Assembly: GCF_024347095.1 (NCBI RefSeq)
Contig: NZ_AP024903.1
Span: 2,108,001 to 2,172,000, forward strand
Origin: Vibrio rhizosphaerae
GTDB lineage: Bacteria > Pseudomonadota > Gammaproteobacteria > Enterobacterales > Vibrionaceae
Direction of reading: 5' to 3'
Length of the DNA: 64,000 nt
The position numbers and the translations under genes were made by a program. Position 1 is the first letter of the stretch. Each line of letters opens with the position of its first letter. Below the pieces are notes generated by a model, which did not search any database, was not told the origin of the DNA, and was given only the letters and a program-made list of their open reading frames with translations. Positions 10,134-20,299 of this stretch are shown here, piece after piece.

Positions 10134-11501
10134 CTATTTTTCATAGCGCTTTCGTGTGCTTTTTGCGTCGAGTTCAGCCAGATACTTAAGTTTCTCGTTG
10201 ATCTTCCCTTCGAGGCCTCTTTCCGAAGGATGATAATAACGGGTTCCGGCCATTTCCGGCGGAAGATATTGCTCTCCGGCAGCATAAGCCCCGGGTTCAT
10301 CATGAGCGTAGCGGTATTCATCGCCATACCCCATCTCTTTCATCAATTTTGTCGGGGCATTGCGTAAATGGAACGGAACTTCATATTCAGGTTCATCACG
10401 GGCATCCGCCAAGGCCTGCTTCCATGCCGTATAGACGGCATTACTCTTGGGCGCACATGCCAAATATACGATGGCTTGGGCAATCGCCCTTTCCCCTTCA
10501 GCCGGACCGACGCGTGTAAAGCAATCCCATGCGGATAAAGCAACCTGCATTGCCCTTGGATCGGCGTTACCGATATCTTCCGAGGCAATGGCCAGTAAAC
10601 GACGCGCAATATAGAGCGGATCACAACCAGCGGAGATCATCCGCGCCGACCAGTACAACGCGCCATCGGGGTTTGAGCCGCGAATGGACTTATGCACCGC
10701 TGAAATCAGGTCGTACCAAGTGTCACCCTTATTATCAAAACGGGCGACTTTTTCTCCCGCAACTTCAGCCAATAAGGATAAATTAATCACCTTTTTCCCT
10801 GCCGCATCTTCATCGGCCATGTCATATAACAGTTCCAGATAATTCAATGCCATGCGGGCATCACCCTGAACCAATTCAGCCAGACGATCGAGTACCTGGT
10901 CCTGAAAATCAGCAGCAATATTACCCAACCCTCTCGCCTCATCGGTAATCGCCTGTTGTAGCGTATCGGCGATATCTTGTGTATTGAGTGAGGTCAGCTT
11001 GTAGACCCGCGCACGGGAAAGTAGTGCGTTATTGAGTTCAAATGAAGGATTTTCAGTCGTTGCCCCGATGAAAGTAATCGTACCGTCTTCAATATGTGGC
11101 AGGAAGGCATCCTGTTGCGACTTATTAAACCGATGGACTTCATCGACAAACAAAATGGTGCGAAAACCTGCCAGCTGATTTTCCCGGGCACGTTCAATCG
11201 CAGCACGAATATCTTTCACCCCGGAAGTCACCGCAGACACGCGCTCGACACGCGCACTGGCATAGTTTGCAGCCAACTCAGCTAAGGTCGTCTTGCCCGT
11301 TCCCGGCGGTCCCCAGAGAATCATCGAATGTAAATGACCGCTTTCCAGTGCTTTGCGCAGCGGCTTCCCGGGGCCAAGAATATGTTGCTGACCAATATAT
11401 TGCTCGATCCGCTGTGGTCTCATCTTTGCTGCCAGCGGACGAAAATCTTCATCCCCTGAAAAATCCAAACTATAGTTATTCACAATGATGCTATCCGTCA
11501 T
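10134..11501 (-). CDS. rarA: Replication-associated recombination AAA ATPase RarA (MgsA)
   Basis: A 455-residue AAA+ protein related to clamp-loader subunits and eukaryotic WRNIP1. Walker [10 protein letters not shown] (about 65-73) and Walker [11 protein letters not shown] are intact, followed by sensor-1 [12 protein letters not shown] and the C-terminal MgsA tetramerisation region with [17 protein letters not shown]. It acts on stalled replication forks. It lies between lolA and serS as in related genomes, with about 75 bases to lolA and 150 to serS. Confidence 0.97.
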   Translation of the reverse strand: MTDSIIVNNYSLDFSGDEDFRPLAAKMRPQRIEQYIGQQHILGPGKPLRKALESGHLHSMILWGPPGTGKTTLAELAANYASARVERVSAVTSGVKDIRAAIERARENQLAGFRTILFVDEVHRFNKSQQDAFLPHIEDGTITFIGATTENPSFELNNALLSRARVYKLTSLNTQDIADTLQQAITDEARGLGNIAADFQDQVLDRLAELVQGDARMALNYLELLYDMADEDAAGKKVINLSLLAEVAGEKVARFDNKGDTWYDLISAVHKSIRGSNPDGALYWSARMISAGCDPLYIARRLLAIASEDIGNADPRAMQVALSAWDCFTRVGPAEGERAIAQAIVYLACAPKSNAVYTAWKQALADARDEPEYEVPFHLRNAPTKLMKEMGYGDEYRYAHDEPGAYAAGEQYLPPEMAGTRYYHPSERGLEGKINEKLKYLAELDAKSTRKRYEK

Positions 11502-11576
11502 TCTTTGAAACGACTGTTTTTGACATGACTACCGTTCTTTGCGCAACGGAATGTTTTGAAAACGAAGATGTTGAAA

Positions 11577-12188
11577 CTACTGGCGCTGGTCATCGACTTC
11601 CACACCTGCGGGAATCTTGAACCGGAACAGATGATTATCAGGTCGTTTCAGTTTGATATTCTGAAACGAGAATAAACTCTTCTGCCCATCCTGTTCAATG
11701 ACATCAAACCCTTTTACCACACCTTTTTTATCAATTCGAATATGAAATTCACCTTGTCGGCTGTCTGTGGTCGTCGGTACAAGTGTAAAATCATTACCTT
11801 GCTGTGATACACGGTAATGTTCCCAGTCCTGTTTACGGTTTCTTGTCAGCAACACAAAGGGGGTCTGCTCGGTCGCCTGAGACTGATTATAGATAGAAAC
11901 CTGTTCAACGAAAGGATTGTAATACCAGACGGTTGTACCATCGGATATCAGTAAGTTTTCATCCGGTGTAACGGTCTCCCAGCGAAACAGGCTGGGACGA
12001 GCGATGTCCACTTTGCCTTCTCCCTGAGAAACGACTTCACCATCAGGGCTGATCACCTGCTGTTGAAAATGAGCACTGAACCCTTCGTTTAACGCAAGTC
12101 GCGTACTTAATTCATCTTTCGGATCTGCCAGTACTGAAAAACTACAGGCCATTGATATCAATAGAAAGAAAGCAACTAGTTTTTTCAT
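11577..12188 (-). CDS. lolA: Outer-membrane lipoprotein carrier protein LolA
   Basis: A 203-residue periplasmic chaperone with an N-terminal signal peptide ([22 protein letters not shown]). The mature part matches LolA: F-A-FQQ-V near the start, [38 protein letters not shown] and the C-terminal FSFQNI. It ferries lipoproteins from LolCDE to LolB. It would normally follow ftsK; here the upstream neighbour is a UPF0149 gene with 166 bases between. Confidence 0.96.
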   Translation of the reverse strand: MKKLVAFFLLISMACSFSVLADPKDELSTRLALNEGFSAHFQQQVISPDGEVVSQGEGKVDIARPSLFRWETVTPDENLLISDGTTVWYYNPFVEQVSIYNQSQATEQTPFVLLTRNRKQDWEHYRVSQQGNDFTLVPTTTDSRQGEFHIRIDKKGVVKGFDVIEQDGQKSLFSFQNIKLKRPDNHLFRFKIPAGVEVDDQRQ

Positions 12189-12354
12189 GTGTTCTCCGCT
12201 GCTGAAACAAATGTGAATTGTTATTAATGGATATAGACCATTATTTCCGGCGTTTTGTCATATCTATGTTGAAAAAATGTCTCAGCCAAAAAATGTTGTG
12301 CGACGATCCGCTTAACCATCGCCCGACACGCAATGGAAATGACTCCGGTTGAAA

Positions 12355-12972
12355 TTATTCCGCTTGCAAGCAACACTGTTTAAATTTTTTACCGCTGCCA
12401 CAAGGGCAAGAATCATTCCTGCCAACCATTTTATAAGGGTTGACACGATGAGCCCGGGCACCACTTTGCTGTTCATCCGCAGCACAGGCGACTTCATGAA
12501 TCATGATGTCCAGATGCTCAATCATCTCGGCCAGATAAGGCGGGGCGTCAATCCCTGCATCTTTCATCTGCTGACGGGTTTCTGCTTCATCCACGGCCAG
12601 CATCAGGCTGGTCAGTAGTGCTTGCAGCATCCGTTGGGTTCCATCCGACACCGATACGTGCTGCCAATGGGATTCCAATAAAGGCCAGACTGTCATAAAC
12701 CCCGACGCAAATTCAGCCAGTGCATGCCGATCGGTAACATCGAGAAAGTCATCCACGTGATACTGATCACTCAATAATGCTGAATATTGCTGTTGATAAT
12801 GAGCCGTCAATGCTTGTTCTGCAGTATCGGTAAGTTCCGTCATCAAACGTGACATCCACTCATGAGCCACCAGCGGCTGACAAGCCATATTGGCGGCGAG
12901 CAGTGCGCCTTCAAGAAATAATGGTGACTCGTCTGTCGGCAGTTCAGTAACATTCAGCAATGAATCAGTCAT
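12355..12972 (-). CDS. UPF0149 (YecA/YgfB-like) protein with C-terminal SEC-C zinc motif
   Basis: A 205-residue soluble protein. The N-terminal two thirds is the helical UPF0149 domain with F-EGALLAANM and FA-GFMTVWPLL. The last 25 residues, GRNDSCPCGSGKKFKQCC, are a SEC-C zinc-binding motif like the SecA tail. The same architecture occurs in YecA, which binds ribosomes and SecA-related clients in E. coli; a similar role is inferred. It is a single gene, divergent from dusC. Confidence 0.85.
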   Translation of the reverse strand: MTDSLLNVTELPTDESPLFLEGALLAANMACQPLVAHEWMSRLMTELTDTAEQALTAHYQQQYSALLSDQYHVDDFLDVTDRHALAEFASGFMTVWPLLESHWQHVSVSDGTQRMLQALLTSLMLAVDEAETRQQMKDAGIDAPPYLAEMIEHLDIMIHEVACAADEQQSGARAHRVNPYKMVGRNDSCPCGSGKKFKQCCLQAE

Positions 12973-13112
12973 GGGATGTTTTATTCCTGTTTTTCAGTGG
13001 CCGTGCATTATACCGATAACACCAGTCAATGGCACGCAGTGGATAGATTCTGGCGTGACATTTGCGACAGACCCCATTACAATCGCGCGTCCTGATAGAA
13101 GAGCGGAAGTTT

Positions 13113-14072
13113 ATGCGTATTGTTCTGGGCCCGATGGAGGGTGTGCTCGATCATCTGATGCGAGAAATACTGACAGAAATGAATGATTACGACCTCTGTG
13201 TGACAGAATTCGTCCGGGTTGTCCATCAGTTGCTGCCCAAACACGTCTACTATCGTCTCTGCCCGGAACTGCAACATGGTTCGCGCACTCGTTCCGGGGT
13301 CCCCGTGAATATTCAATTACTCGGACAAGACCCGGACTGGATGGCAGAAAATGCTGCGTTTGCTGCCGAACTCGGTGCACATGGCATCGATCTGAATTTC
13401 GGCTGCCCGGCAAAAACCGTCAATAAAAGCAAAGGCGGAGCAGCACTTTTAGCCCATCCGGAACTCATTTATCAGGTGGTGAAGGCTTGCCGAGCCGCAG
13501 TTCCCGAACAAATCCCGGTTTCCGCAAAAATCCGACTCGGGTTAGAAGACCCGCAAGACTGTTTTGAAATTGTCGATGCCGTTGAACAAGCCGGGGCGAA
13601 CGAACTGACCGTCCACGCCCGGACGAAAGCCGGGGGCTACAAAGCCAGTGAAATTAAATGGGAATATATCCAGCAAATTCGCCAAAAAACCCGTCTGCCT
13701 TTAATTGCCAATGGTGAAATATGGGATGCCGCCGATGCACAGCGATGCATTGATGTCACGGGTGTCGAGAGTCTGATGGTTTGTCGCGGCGCATTAAATC
13801 GCCCGAATCTGGGCAATATGATCAAACACAATCATGACCCATTATCTTGGCTCCAAATCGTTGAGCTATTGCTGGTTTACTCTCGCTGTGAAGTCAACGG
13901 TGACAAGAGCAAATATTATCCGAACCGCGTCAAGCAATGGTTTTCTTACCTGCGTCAGGCTTATCCGCAAGCGAATACCTTGTTCCGGGAGATCCGGACG
14001 CTGACAACCGTCGAACCTATTGTTGAACGGATTCAGCATCATCAAGCCGAACAGCAAAGGGAGTCGGTATAA
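13113..14072 (+). CDS. dusC: tRNA-dihydrouridine(16) synthase DusC
   Basis: A 319-residue FMN enzyme that reduces U16 in tRNA. The ATG at 13113 is used because the family begins M-IVLGPMEGV; an upstream ATG at 13062 would add 17 unrelated residues. Conserved parts are GPMEGV (FMN binding), NIQLLGQDP, the catalytic Cys98 in NFGCPAKTVNKSKGGAALL, PVSAKIRLG, VHARTK and LIANGEI. The C-terminal recognition domain with VKQWFSYL is of the DusC subfamily. It is monocistronic and divergent from the UPF0149 gene. Confidence 0.95.
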   Translation: MRIVLGPMEGVLDHLMREILTEMNDYDLCVTEFVRVVHQLLPKHVYYRLCPELQHGSRTRSGVPVNIQLLGQDPDWMAENAAFAAELGAHGIDLNFGCPAKTVNKSKGGAALLAHPELIYQVVKACRAAVPEQIPVSAKIRLGLEDPQDCFEIVDAVEQAGANELTVHARTKAGGYKASEIKWEYIQQIRQKTRLPLIANGEIWDAADAQRCIDVTGVESLMVCRGALNRPNLGNMIKHNHDPLSWLQIVELLLVYSRCEVNGDKSKYYPNRVKQWFSYLRQAYPQANTLFREIRTLTTVEPIVERIQHHQAEQQRESV

Positions 14073-14102
14073 ACTCGCTTTAACGCGACAATATCCGCAA
14101 CC

Positions 14103-15563
14103 TTAGAAAATCAGCTGATTTTTGCCGCTCTCTTTTGCCGTGTATAATTTGTCATCGGCTGATTTTAAAATCGCATCAATATCATCCAACTCACTACCAG
14201 CTACGATTTCCACCCCGCCGGAAATGGTAAAACCACCGTCCACAACCATCTCAGATTCTTCACACAGTGCCTCTTTGACGCGCAGTAATGTTCTCCGGAG
14301 ATGACTTTCGCGTTCAGCGGTTAAATACAGCACAAATTCTTCACCACCATAACGAGCCACGGTATCCGTTGCACGAATATGGCAGCGGATCTGGTCCCCG
14401 ACATAACGGATAACATCATCCCCGATCTGGTGACCAAACTGATCATTTATCGCTTTAAAATCATCAATATCAAACATGGCAATCGCAACATAAGACTGAT
14501 GTGGCGTATGGGCAAGAAAGGCTTCAAATCCACGTCGATTGCGCAGACCGGTTAATGGATCTCGCACAGCAAGTCCTTCATAGTAACTTTTCGCATGACG
14601 GGTATTCATAAACAGAAAGGACATCACCGCTAATATATACATGACGGTGATCAGCACTAAGGTATTTTGTTTCATCCTGATAAACTGATAGAGCTCATCC
14701 CCCCAATTCATGTCGTAATAAATCGCATGATGAAATGCGATTCCCGCATCCTGAAAAGAATAAGGTTGAAAAGCACTGGTAGGTAGTGACGTTTCGCGGG
14801 TATCAATAAAATGAAGCTTACCGGCAAAACGTTGATTAGCACTCAACAACTTATCTAGCATGATATTTAATGAAATAACCCCTTCGAACTGATGATTCGA
14901 GTAAACCGGTAACATCAGAGAAACAAGGCTTTCAGTCGATTTAAGTTCTTGAAGAACCGTCGGTCCACGCACTTTAATCAGCTGTTCTTCGCCTAAATCC
15001 TGATACACATCCCAGCTCGGTGATTGAATCTGTTCAAGTACATCGGTCGTCACATTGACCGAAAGTGTGTCCGGAGAAGAAATGATATAACCCGATGGAT
15101 CGATATAGTGAACACCAATCAAATACTCATCCAGGTCATGAAGTAATGAAATCACCGGTGCCAGTGCAATTCTGAATCCCACTTCGTGATGGAGTGTGCT
15201 GTTTTTGTCACACAGTGCTTTATCACCGACGATAATGTATTCCAGTGCCTGTAAATGCGCGTTGGGATTACTGTCATTCTCAGTTGCTGCCAACTTCGGC
15301 CGCATATGACAGACGCCATTTACAATCTTGGTCGTATGGGTCAGTATCAGAGACTGACGAACTTTGATGTAGTTATTTAAGCTATAATCCAAAATGGTCA
15401 ACATCTTGGATGCGCGAAAGAATTCCCGTTCAATTCTTTCATACTCTTCGTTCAGTTCTTTCTCCAATTGCCTGATATGACCTTCAAACAGCATCCCTAC
15501 GAATGCCAAAGCAAAAACAAGTGGGGTCAGTAGTCGCCCTTTTATCGCAAAATATTTCTTCAT
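14103..15563 (-). CDS. Membrane diguanylate cyclase with periplasmic sensor domain
   Basis: A 486-residue protein. A membrane segment at about 9-26 and another at about 300-318 enclose a 270-residue periplasmic, Cache-like sensor region. The cytoplasmic GGDEF domain follows: DPLTGLRNRRGF, FDIDDFKAINDQFGH and the active-site GGEEF at about 406-410. An RATD inhibitory I-site sits five residues before the active loop, so both synthesis of c-di-GMP and product inhibition are expected. The ligand is unknown. The gene stands alone, convergent with dusC with a 30-base gap. Confidence 0.9.
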   Translation of the reverse strand: MKKYFAIKGRLLTPLVFALAFVGMLFEGHIRQLEKELNEEYERIEREFFRASKMLTILDYSLNNYIKVRQSLILTHTTKIVNGVCHMRPKLAATENDSNPNAHLQALEYIIVGDKALCDKNSTLHHEVGFRIALAPVISLLHDLDEYLIGVHYIDPSGYIISSPDTLSVNVTTDVLEQIQSPSWDVYQDLGEEQLIKVRGPTVLQELKSTESLVSLMLPVYSNHQFEGVISLNIMLDKLLSANQRFAGKLHFIDTRETSLPTSAFQPYSFQDAGIAFHHAIYYDMNWGDELYQFIRMKQNTLVLITVMYILAVMSFLFMNTRHAKSYYEGLAVRDPLTGLRNRRGFEAFLAHTPHQSYVAIAMFDIDDFKAINDQFGHQIGDDVIRYVGDQIRCHIRATDTVARYGGEEFVLYLTAERESHLRRTLLRVKEALCEESEMVVDGGFTISGGVEIVAGSELDDIDAILKSADDKLYTAKESGKNQLIF

Positions 15564-15729
15564 TCACAGATATACACTAAGTGATAGGGGTTGTTCCTTT
15601 AAGCGTAATACAAAGAAGAACAACATAAATTAGCCAGCATTGAACTTATATCAAAATTTGATATGAAATATAATAAGAATTGATTTTTGTTATATGAAAA
15701 TGATAGATATGCTCTGTAGGGTGGATAAA

Positions 15730-15752
15730 AAGTGCGTCGTCTCAACGCACTT
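15730..15752 (-). terminator. Rho-independent terminator of the 15771-16292 lipoprotein gene
   Basis: AAGTGCGT/ACGCACTT arms with a seven-base loop; on the minus strand the stem runs into TTTTTATCC. It lies about 20 bases after the lipoprotein stop. Confidence 0.8.
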
Positions 15753-15770
15753 CTCTTTAAAATTGTCTCA

Positions 15771-16292
15771 TTACATTGCGGTTAAAGTCAGGACATCCTT
15801 GATATTCACGTCCATATCTTCCGGATAAATGACATATATTTGCAATTTATAGCGACCAACTGCGGTCGTATACCCCTCAATTTTATAACCATCTTGCTCG
15901 AGCTGTTGAATATAATATTTATTACCGGCATGGTAGAAAGTTGATTTTTTGAACTTGTCATCAAGCAAATGAGATCTAGGCGTCCAGTAAGAATTAACAT
16001 CGACAGTTGTTTTATCGATAATCTGCACTTCAATGTTATCTTTATCAAACACCATCTTTTTCGTGATGATATTTCCTTGATTCACTGTCGAATTACTAAA
16101 TTTCTTAAATTCACTGCTGTCTTCCTGATGAACCAATACAAACCCATCACTGAGTACAATGCGAGTATTGTAGGGAGCCGCTGAAACAACATTATCCTGA
16201 ACCGTAATATAGCGGTTTTGTGAAGATGTCGCCGCACAGCCAGTCAGGATAAAAGTAGCCAAAATTAGACACAAAAAATTTTTCATATTCAT
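15771..16292 (-). CDS. Uncharacterised lipoprotein
   Basis: A 173-residue protein with a lipoprotein signal (FILTGC, Cys19). GAGGA lies six bases before the first ATG, supporting that start. The mature part is rich in beta-type, polar residues with no recognised domain; it contains two stretches that look like strands around DNIEVQIIDKTTVDVNSYW and GRYKLQIYVIYPED. It stands alone with its own terminator. No function can be inferred beyond membrane anchoring. Confidence 0.75.
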   Translation of the reverse strand: MNMKNFLCLILATFILTGCAATSSQNRYITVQDNVVSAAPYNTRIVLSDGFVLVHQEDSSEFKKFSNSTVNQGNIITKKMVFDKDNIEVQIIDKTTVDVNSYWTPRSHLLDDKFKKSTFYHAGNKYYIQQLEQDGYKIEGYTTAVGRYKLQIYVIYPEDMDVNIKDVLTLTAM

Positions 16293-16454
16293 CGATATTC
16301 CTCATGATAAGTTCAGGCATCATACATGAAATAAATCAATAAATTCAATTAAGTATGATCATATTTCCATAATTACTTCACAAGAATATGAAAAACATCA
16401 ATATTATGAGTAATGACCGCATCCATCTTTGTCTGATTGGTCGGGGGGGACAAT

Positions 16455-16482
16455 AAAAAAGACGCGCTGACTGCACGTCTTT
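16455..16482 (-). terminator. Terminator of the ABC importer operon
   Basis: AAAGACG/CGTCTTT arms with an 11-base loop; on the minus strand a run of six T follows. It lies about 30 bases past the ATPase gene stop. Confidence 0.75.
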
Positions 16483-16510
16483 GTGGATAAAGTGGTTGGC
16501 AGAAACGCGC

Positions 16511-17305
16511 TCAACTCAAGAGTAAACTATCATCAGCCAATGTCTCCCCTCTGACCTTGGAGAACATGTCCAGCAAATCCGGTACATCCATATGCTGCCG
16601 TTGTTCTCCGGAGACATCGAGTACAATCTGCCCCTGATGGAGCATCACCGTTCGGTCACCACAAGCCAGTGCATCTTTCATCGAGTGTGTCACCATCATC
16701 ACTGTCAAATTAAACTCTTTCACAATTTTATTGGTTAGCTCGATAATAAAGGCAGCCATACGAGGATCGAGTGCTGCCGTGTGTTCATCCAATAACAATA
16801 ACTTACTCTCTGCGAGTGTCGCCATTACCAGACTCACCGCCTGCCGTTGTCCTCCGGAGAGCAGGCCAATACTGTCACCAAGACGATCTTCCAGCCCCAG
16901 TCCCAATATACTGATACGCTCCTGAAACAGCTGACGTCGTTTAGAAGAGAGTGCATGTTTCCAGCTGCGGCGACTGCCCCGTTTGTAAGCCAGTGCCATA
17001 TTCTCTTCAATGGTCAACGAACCACAAGTGCCCGCCAGCGGATCCTGAAACACACGCGCACAAAAATTAGCACGCTGATCAACACTCCGTCGCGTGACAT
17101 CGGTATCATCGATCAATACCTTGCCACCCACCATCGGTGTTTCACCGGTCACAGCCCCCAGTAATGTTGATTTTCCGGCACCATTTGAACCGATGACAGT
17201 CAGAAACTGATGCTCAGGCACTGTCAAAGAGACCCCTTTCAAGGCACGGTTTTCAAGAATGGTTCCCGGGTTAAAAGTCACTTGTATATTTTCCAGCCGA
17301 ATCAT
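16511..17305 (-). CDS. ABC importer ATP-binding protein (TrpZ-like)
   Basis: A 264-residue ATPase. Walker A is GSNGAGKST (about 39-47), the signature LLSGGQRQA and Walker B LLLLDEHTAALDP, with His instead of the usual Pro after DE, a feature of this transporter group. It overlaps the permease gene by four bases and the binding-protein gene lies upstream, so the three form one importer operon. Relatives with an ABC_sub_bind receptor have been linked to tryptophan or other amino-acid uptake; the ligand is not evident from sequence. Confidence 0.85.
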   Translation of the reverse strand: MIRLENIQVTFNPGTILENRALKGVSLTVPEHQFLTVIGSNGAGKSTLLGAVTGETPMVGGKVLIDDTDVTRRSVDQRANFCARVFQDPLAGTCGSLTIEENMALAYKRGSRRSWKHALSSKRRQLFQERISILGLGLEDRLGDSIGLLSGGQRQAVSLVMATLAESKLLLLDEHTAALDPRMAAFIIELTNKIVKEFNLTVMMVTHSMKDALACGDRTVMLHQGQIVLDVSGEQRQHMDVPDLLDMFSKVRGETLADDSLLLS

Positions 17306-18198
17306 GCAGCACCTCCGGCTCGGTTCGCTTTCATTTTCTTTTTCATACGCGGCATAATCAATGCAATAGCAACCAGTACAGCAGTGACCAGATTCAGATC
17401 GGAAGCTTGCAGACCAAACATGCCTGAACTCAGTGCAAATGCCACCGCGAGGCGATAAAGCACCGAACCAAGAATAACCGCGACTACGGCAACCCAGATA
17501 CGTCTTCCGGGAATTAACGTTTGCCCCAGAATCACAGCCGCCAGTCCGACAACAATGGTTCCGACACCAGAAGTCACATCCGCAAAACTGTTGGTTTGCG
17601 CAAACAATGCCCCGGCAAAACCGACAAAACCATTCGACAACGCCAAACCAAAATAAGTATAAAATGCGGTGCTGCCACCTTGGGCTGCTACCATACGGGC
17701 ATTCACACCGGTCGCTCGCAACCCCAAACCAAAATCACTGTTCAGTAGCCGGATAATCAATAAAGCGGATAGTAACACCAGCACACCAACGACCAGCGGG
17801 CGGATATACATGGGATCCCCCATCGCTTCAAATGGTGTCAAGATCGTATCTTCACCAATCAACGCCAGATTCGGACGTCCCATAATCCGAATATTGATTG
17901 AAAATGCGGCAATCATGGTCAGAATCGAGGCCAACAGGTTTAAGATACCACAACGAACCGTGAGAAAAGCGGTGACCCAACCGGTCATCGCTCCGGCAAT
18001 CATGGCTAATCCGGTTGCGATCCACGGATTGATCCCCGCGACAATCGCTGTTGCAGCGACTGCCGCCCCCATAGGGAAACTGCCATCCACACTTAAATCA
18101 GGAAAATCCAGCACTCGGAACGTTAAGTAAACCCCAAGTGCAACTAATCCATAAATCAGCCCTATCTCCAGAGCTCCAAAAAAGGCAAAAGCAGACAT
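17302..18198 (-). CDS. ABC importer permease (BPD_transp_2, TrpY-like)
   Basis: A 298-residue membrane protein with about eight hydrophobic segments and the branched-chain-type permease motif region GLR(A)TG(V)N near the middle (LGLRATGVNARMVAAQGG), which contacts the ATPase. The start FFGALEIGLIYGLVALGVYLTFRVLDFPDLSVDGSF is characteristic of the permease that goes with ABC_sub_bind receptors. It sits 60 bases after the receptor gene and overlaps the ATPase gene. Confidence 0.88.
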   Translation of the reverse strand: MSAFAFFGALEIGLIYGLVALGVYLTFRVLDFPDLSVDGSFPMGAAVAATAIVAGINPWIATGLAMIAGAMTGWVTAFLTVRCGILNLLASILTMIAAFSINIRIMGRPNLALIGEDTILTPFEAMGDPMYIRPLVVGVLVLLSALLIIRLLNSDFGLGLRATGVNARMVAAQGGSTAFYTYFGLALSNGFVGFAGALFAQTNSFADVTSGVGTIVVGLAAVILGQTLIPGRRIWVAVVAVILGSVLYRLAVAFALSSGMFGLQASDLNLVTAVLVAIALIMPRMKKKMKANRAGGAA

Positions 18199-18259
18199 TC
18201 CATACTCCCTTTCTGCTTATTCAATTCGGGCTGGCTCACCAGCCCGTTTATTGTTGTGA

Positions 18260-19225
18260 TTATTTAATGCTGGTTGCACGATCCAGAACGGATTGAGGAA
18301 TCTTGAAGCCCAGCTTATCCGCAACCGTTTTATTGATGACAAGATCAGAACCTTTTGCAACGGTAACATCCATCGAGCCCGGATCTTTACCATTCAGGAT
18401 GTCAGCGACATAATCAGCGGTCTGAACGCCAATCTGGTAATAATCAAACCCGAGACTCGCAATTGCTCCGCGATCAACATAGGAGGTAGCAGCACCAAAA
18501 ACGGGCGTTTTTGCCTGATTCGCAGTGACGATCATCCCTTCGATAGCACTCGCAACGGTATTGTCGATTAAGGCATAAATAATGTCAGATTTTTCAACGA
18601 TACTTTGGGTCGCAGACTGGACATCGGCACTTTTCAGTGCGGTTGCTTCAACGAGTTTCAAGCCATTTTCTTTAACACTTTTTTTGAGAAGTTCGATTAA
18701 GCTGACGGCATTCGCTTCTCCGGGATTGTAAACAACACCAATAGTTTTAACGTCCGGCATTAATTCTTTAATCAGCTCAACATGCTGTTTGACAGGAGAT
18801 AAGTCGGATAAACCCGTCACATTTTTCCCCGGGTGTTGCATGGTTTTAACTAACTTAGCTCCGACGGGATCAGTAACTGCAGTAAAAACGATGGGAATAG
18901 AACGGGTTGCAGAAACTAAAGCCTGAGCAGTTGGGGTGGCGATACCGACCAGCACATCCGGGCGCTCTCCGACAAACTGTCTGGCGATCTGCACAGCTAT
19001 CGCTGGATTTCCTTGCGCGGTCTTATATTCAAAATCGAGATTTTTGCCTTCAATGTACCCTTTCGCTTTTAATCCATCCACAAGCCCCTGTCGGGTTGCA
19101 TCCAAAGCTGGGTGTTCGACAATCTGTGAGACGGCGACTTTTGCCGTTTTCGCCATAATATTAGTTGAGGAAATAAGCGCCGCTCCGGCCAGAGCAGCGG
19201 TTGCTACCAGTTTTCCTGCTTTCAT
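18260..19225 (-). CDS. ABC importer substrate-binding protein (ABC_sub_bind family, TrpX-like)
   Basis: A 321-residue periplasmic receptor with a signal peptide (MKAGKLVATAALAGAALISSTNIMA-K). The body is the ABC_sub_bind family: AVSQIVEHPALDATRQGLVDGL, FEYKTAQGNPAIAVQIARQFV, PIVFTAVTDPVGAKLV and GVVYNPGEANAVSLIE. It is the first gene of the importer operon. The family binds aromatic amino acids in some species and unknown ligands in others, so specificity is left open. Confidence 0.88.
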   Translation of the reverse strand: MKAGKLVATAALAGAALISSTNIMAKTAKVAVSQIVEHPALDATRQGLVDGLKAKGYIEGKNLDFEYKTAQGNPAIAVQIARQFVGERPDVLVGIATPTAQALVSATRSIPIVFTAVTDPVGAKLVKTMQHPGKNVTGLSDLSPVKQHVELIKELMPDVKTIGVVYNPGEANAVSLIELLKKSVKENGLKLVEATALKSADVQSATQSIVEKSDIIYALIDNTVASAIEGMIVTANQAKTPVFGAATSYVDRGAIASLGFDYYQIGVQTADYVADILNGKDPGSMDVTVAKGSDLVINKTVADKLGFKIPQSVLDRATSIK

Positions 19226-19254
19226 CGTGACTCCTTAAATCTAAGGCATTAAGT

Positions 19255-19278
19255 TTTAATGTTGTGTTTAATGTTGTG
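19255..19278. repeat. Two tandem copies of TTTAATGTTGTG
   Basis: An exact 12-bp unit occurs twice head to tail, 30 bases before the start of the receptor gene. It could be part of an operator or of a variable leader; the spacing of 12 bp is close to one helical turn. Confidence 0.6.
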
Positions 19279-19448
19279 TTTCGTGTATTTGACTTGTTAT
19301 TACTGCGTTACAGGCTGCAATGAACAACATTATTACCAGCAAGTTACAGTAAAGGGAAGTGTGATTTATACCTTCATCTACTCAGAAGAATAAATAGTGA
19401 TAGATATATACATAAATCACAATCAGGCAGGGTGCAAATATTAAATAG

Positions 19449-19482
19449 ATTTCATAACCTTTCGCAAAAAAGGCTATGAAAT
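19449..19482. terminator. Inverted repeat after yfbV, weak terminator candidate
   Basis: ATTTCATA-A-CCTTT pairs with AAAGG-C-TATGAAAT around a six-base loop, with one mismatch. It lies 25 bases beyond the yfbV stop. No good T-run follows on the minus strand, so termination is uncertain. Confidence 0.45.
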
Positions 19483-19506
19483 AGCAGAAATGTCGGGGCG
19501 CAAAAA

Positions 19507-19965
19507 TTAAAACCAACGATCCAGTGCTGATTTATCCAGTTGGCGAAATGCTTTGTTTAATACCAGTGCTAACTCTTTATATCTGGGTTTAGCCTTGAGT
19601 GGTTCTAACGCAAAACCAGTCTCGACAATCTTTTGGTGCAGCTCGCGATACCATCCGGCTAGCGAAGGCGGAAGTCGTGTATTGGCTCGATTGCCTAACC
19701 ACCAAATCCCCTGCAAGGGAAGACTGATGGCAAACAGAGCAATAACAATCGCCTGAGGCATCGCCCCGATATTGTGGAAAACCATTTGGGTTAGCACACT
19801 GATCGCTGCTACTGCTGGCATGACCTTCACGGCAAAACGAGTTGCTTTAATAATCCGCTGCTCAGGGAACATCGGAGCTAACTCTTTACGCATGGGCCAG
19901 ATATCCATGTACTTTTGCCCGTCTCTCAGATTATGGATCAATCCTGCGTTATGGCTCATTGGCAT
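19507..19965 (-). CDS. yfbV: UPF0208 inner-membrane protein YfbV
   Basis: A 152-residue protein with two membrane segments (about 44-66 and 69-92) and the UPF0208 pattern: [35 protein letters not shown] and [10 protein letters not shown]. It sits divergent from ackA, as in E. coli. It has been connected with chromosome macrodomain organisation (Ter insulation) in E. coli, but its mechanism is unclear. Confidence 0.93.
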   Translation of the reverse strand: MPMSHNAGLIHNLRDGQKYMDIWPMRKELAPMFPEQRIIKATRFAVKVMPAVAAISVLTQMVFHNIGAMPQAIVIALFAISLPLQGIWWLGNRANTRLPPSLAGWYRELHQKIVETGFALEPLKAKPRYKELALVLNKAFRQLDKSALDRWF

Positions 19966-20060
19966 TTCTCACTCACTGGCAGATAAACTATAAGAATAAT
20001 TGAAATCTTCAACTAATCTCGTAAAATCTTGTCCGAAATTAATATTTGTTCAAATTTTTT

Positions 20061-20069
20061 TGTTATAAT
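20061..20069 (+). promoter_or_regulatory. Extended -10 promoter candidate for ackA
   Basis: TGTTATAAT is an extended -10 element with a perfect TATAAT. It would give ackA a leader of about 220 bases. No good -35 is seen at the right spacing. The rest of the 19966-20299 gap shows no gene. Confidence 0.4.
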
Positions 20070-20299
20070 GGCCGAACATCGCTATCCTTTGCGCGCCTTA
20101 CTGTCATTGTTGCCTCGATTTATTATTTAAGCAACTTTGAAACTTACTTTAGGTGATAATAAAACGTGTAACCTTTAAGTCAATCACGATAGGTAGACGT
20201 AAGTTGATGTTTGTTTGACCAGGATTAGTTTATGACCCACTTTGTCATATTACTCTTGGAACCGATTTTTATCTAAACCGATTATACAGGTAGTTACTC

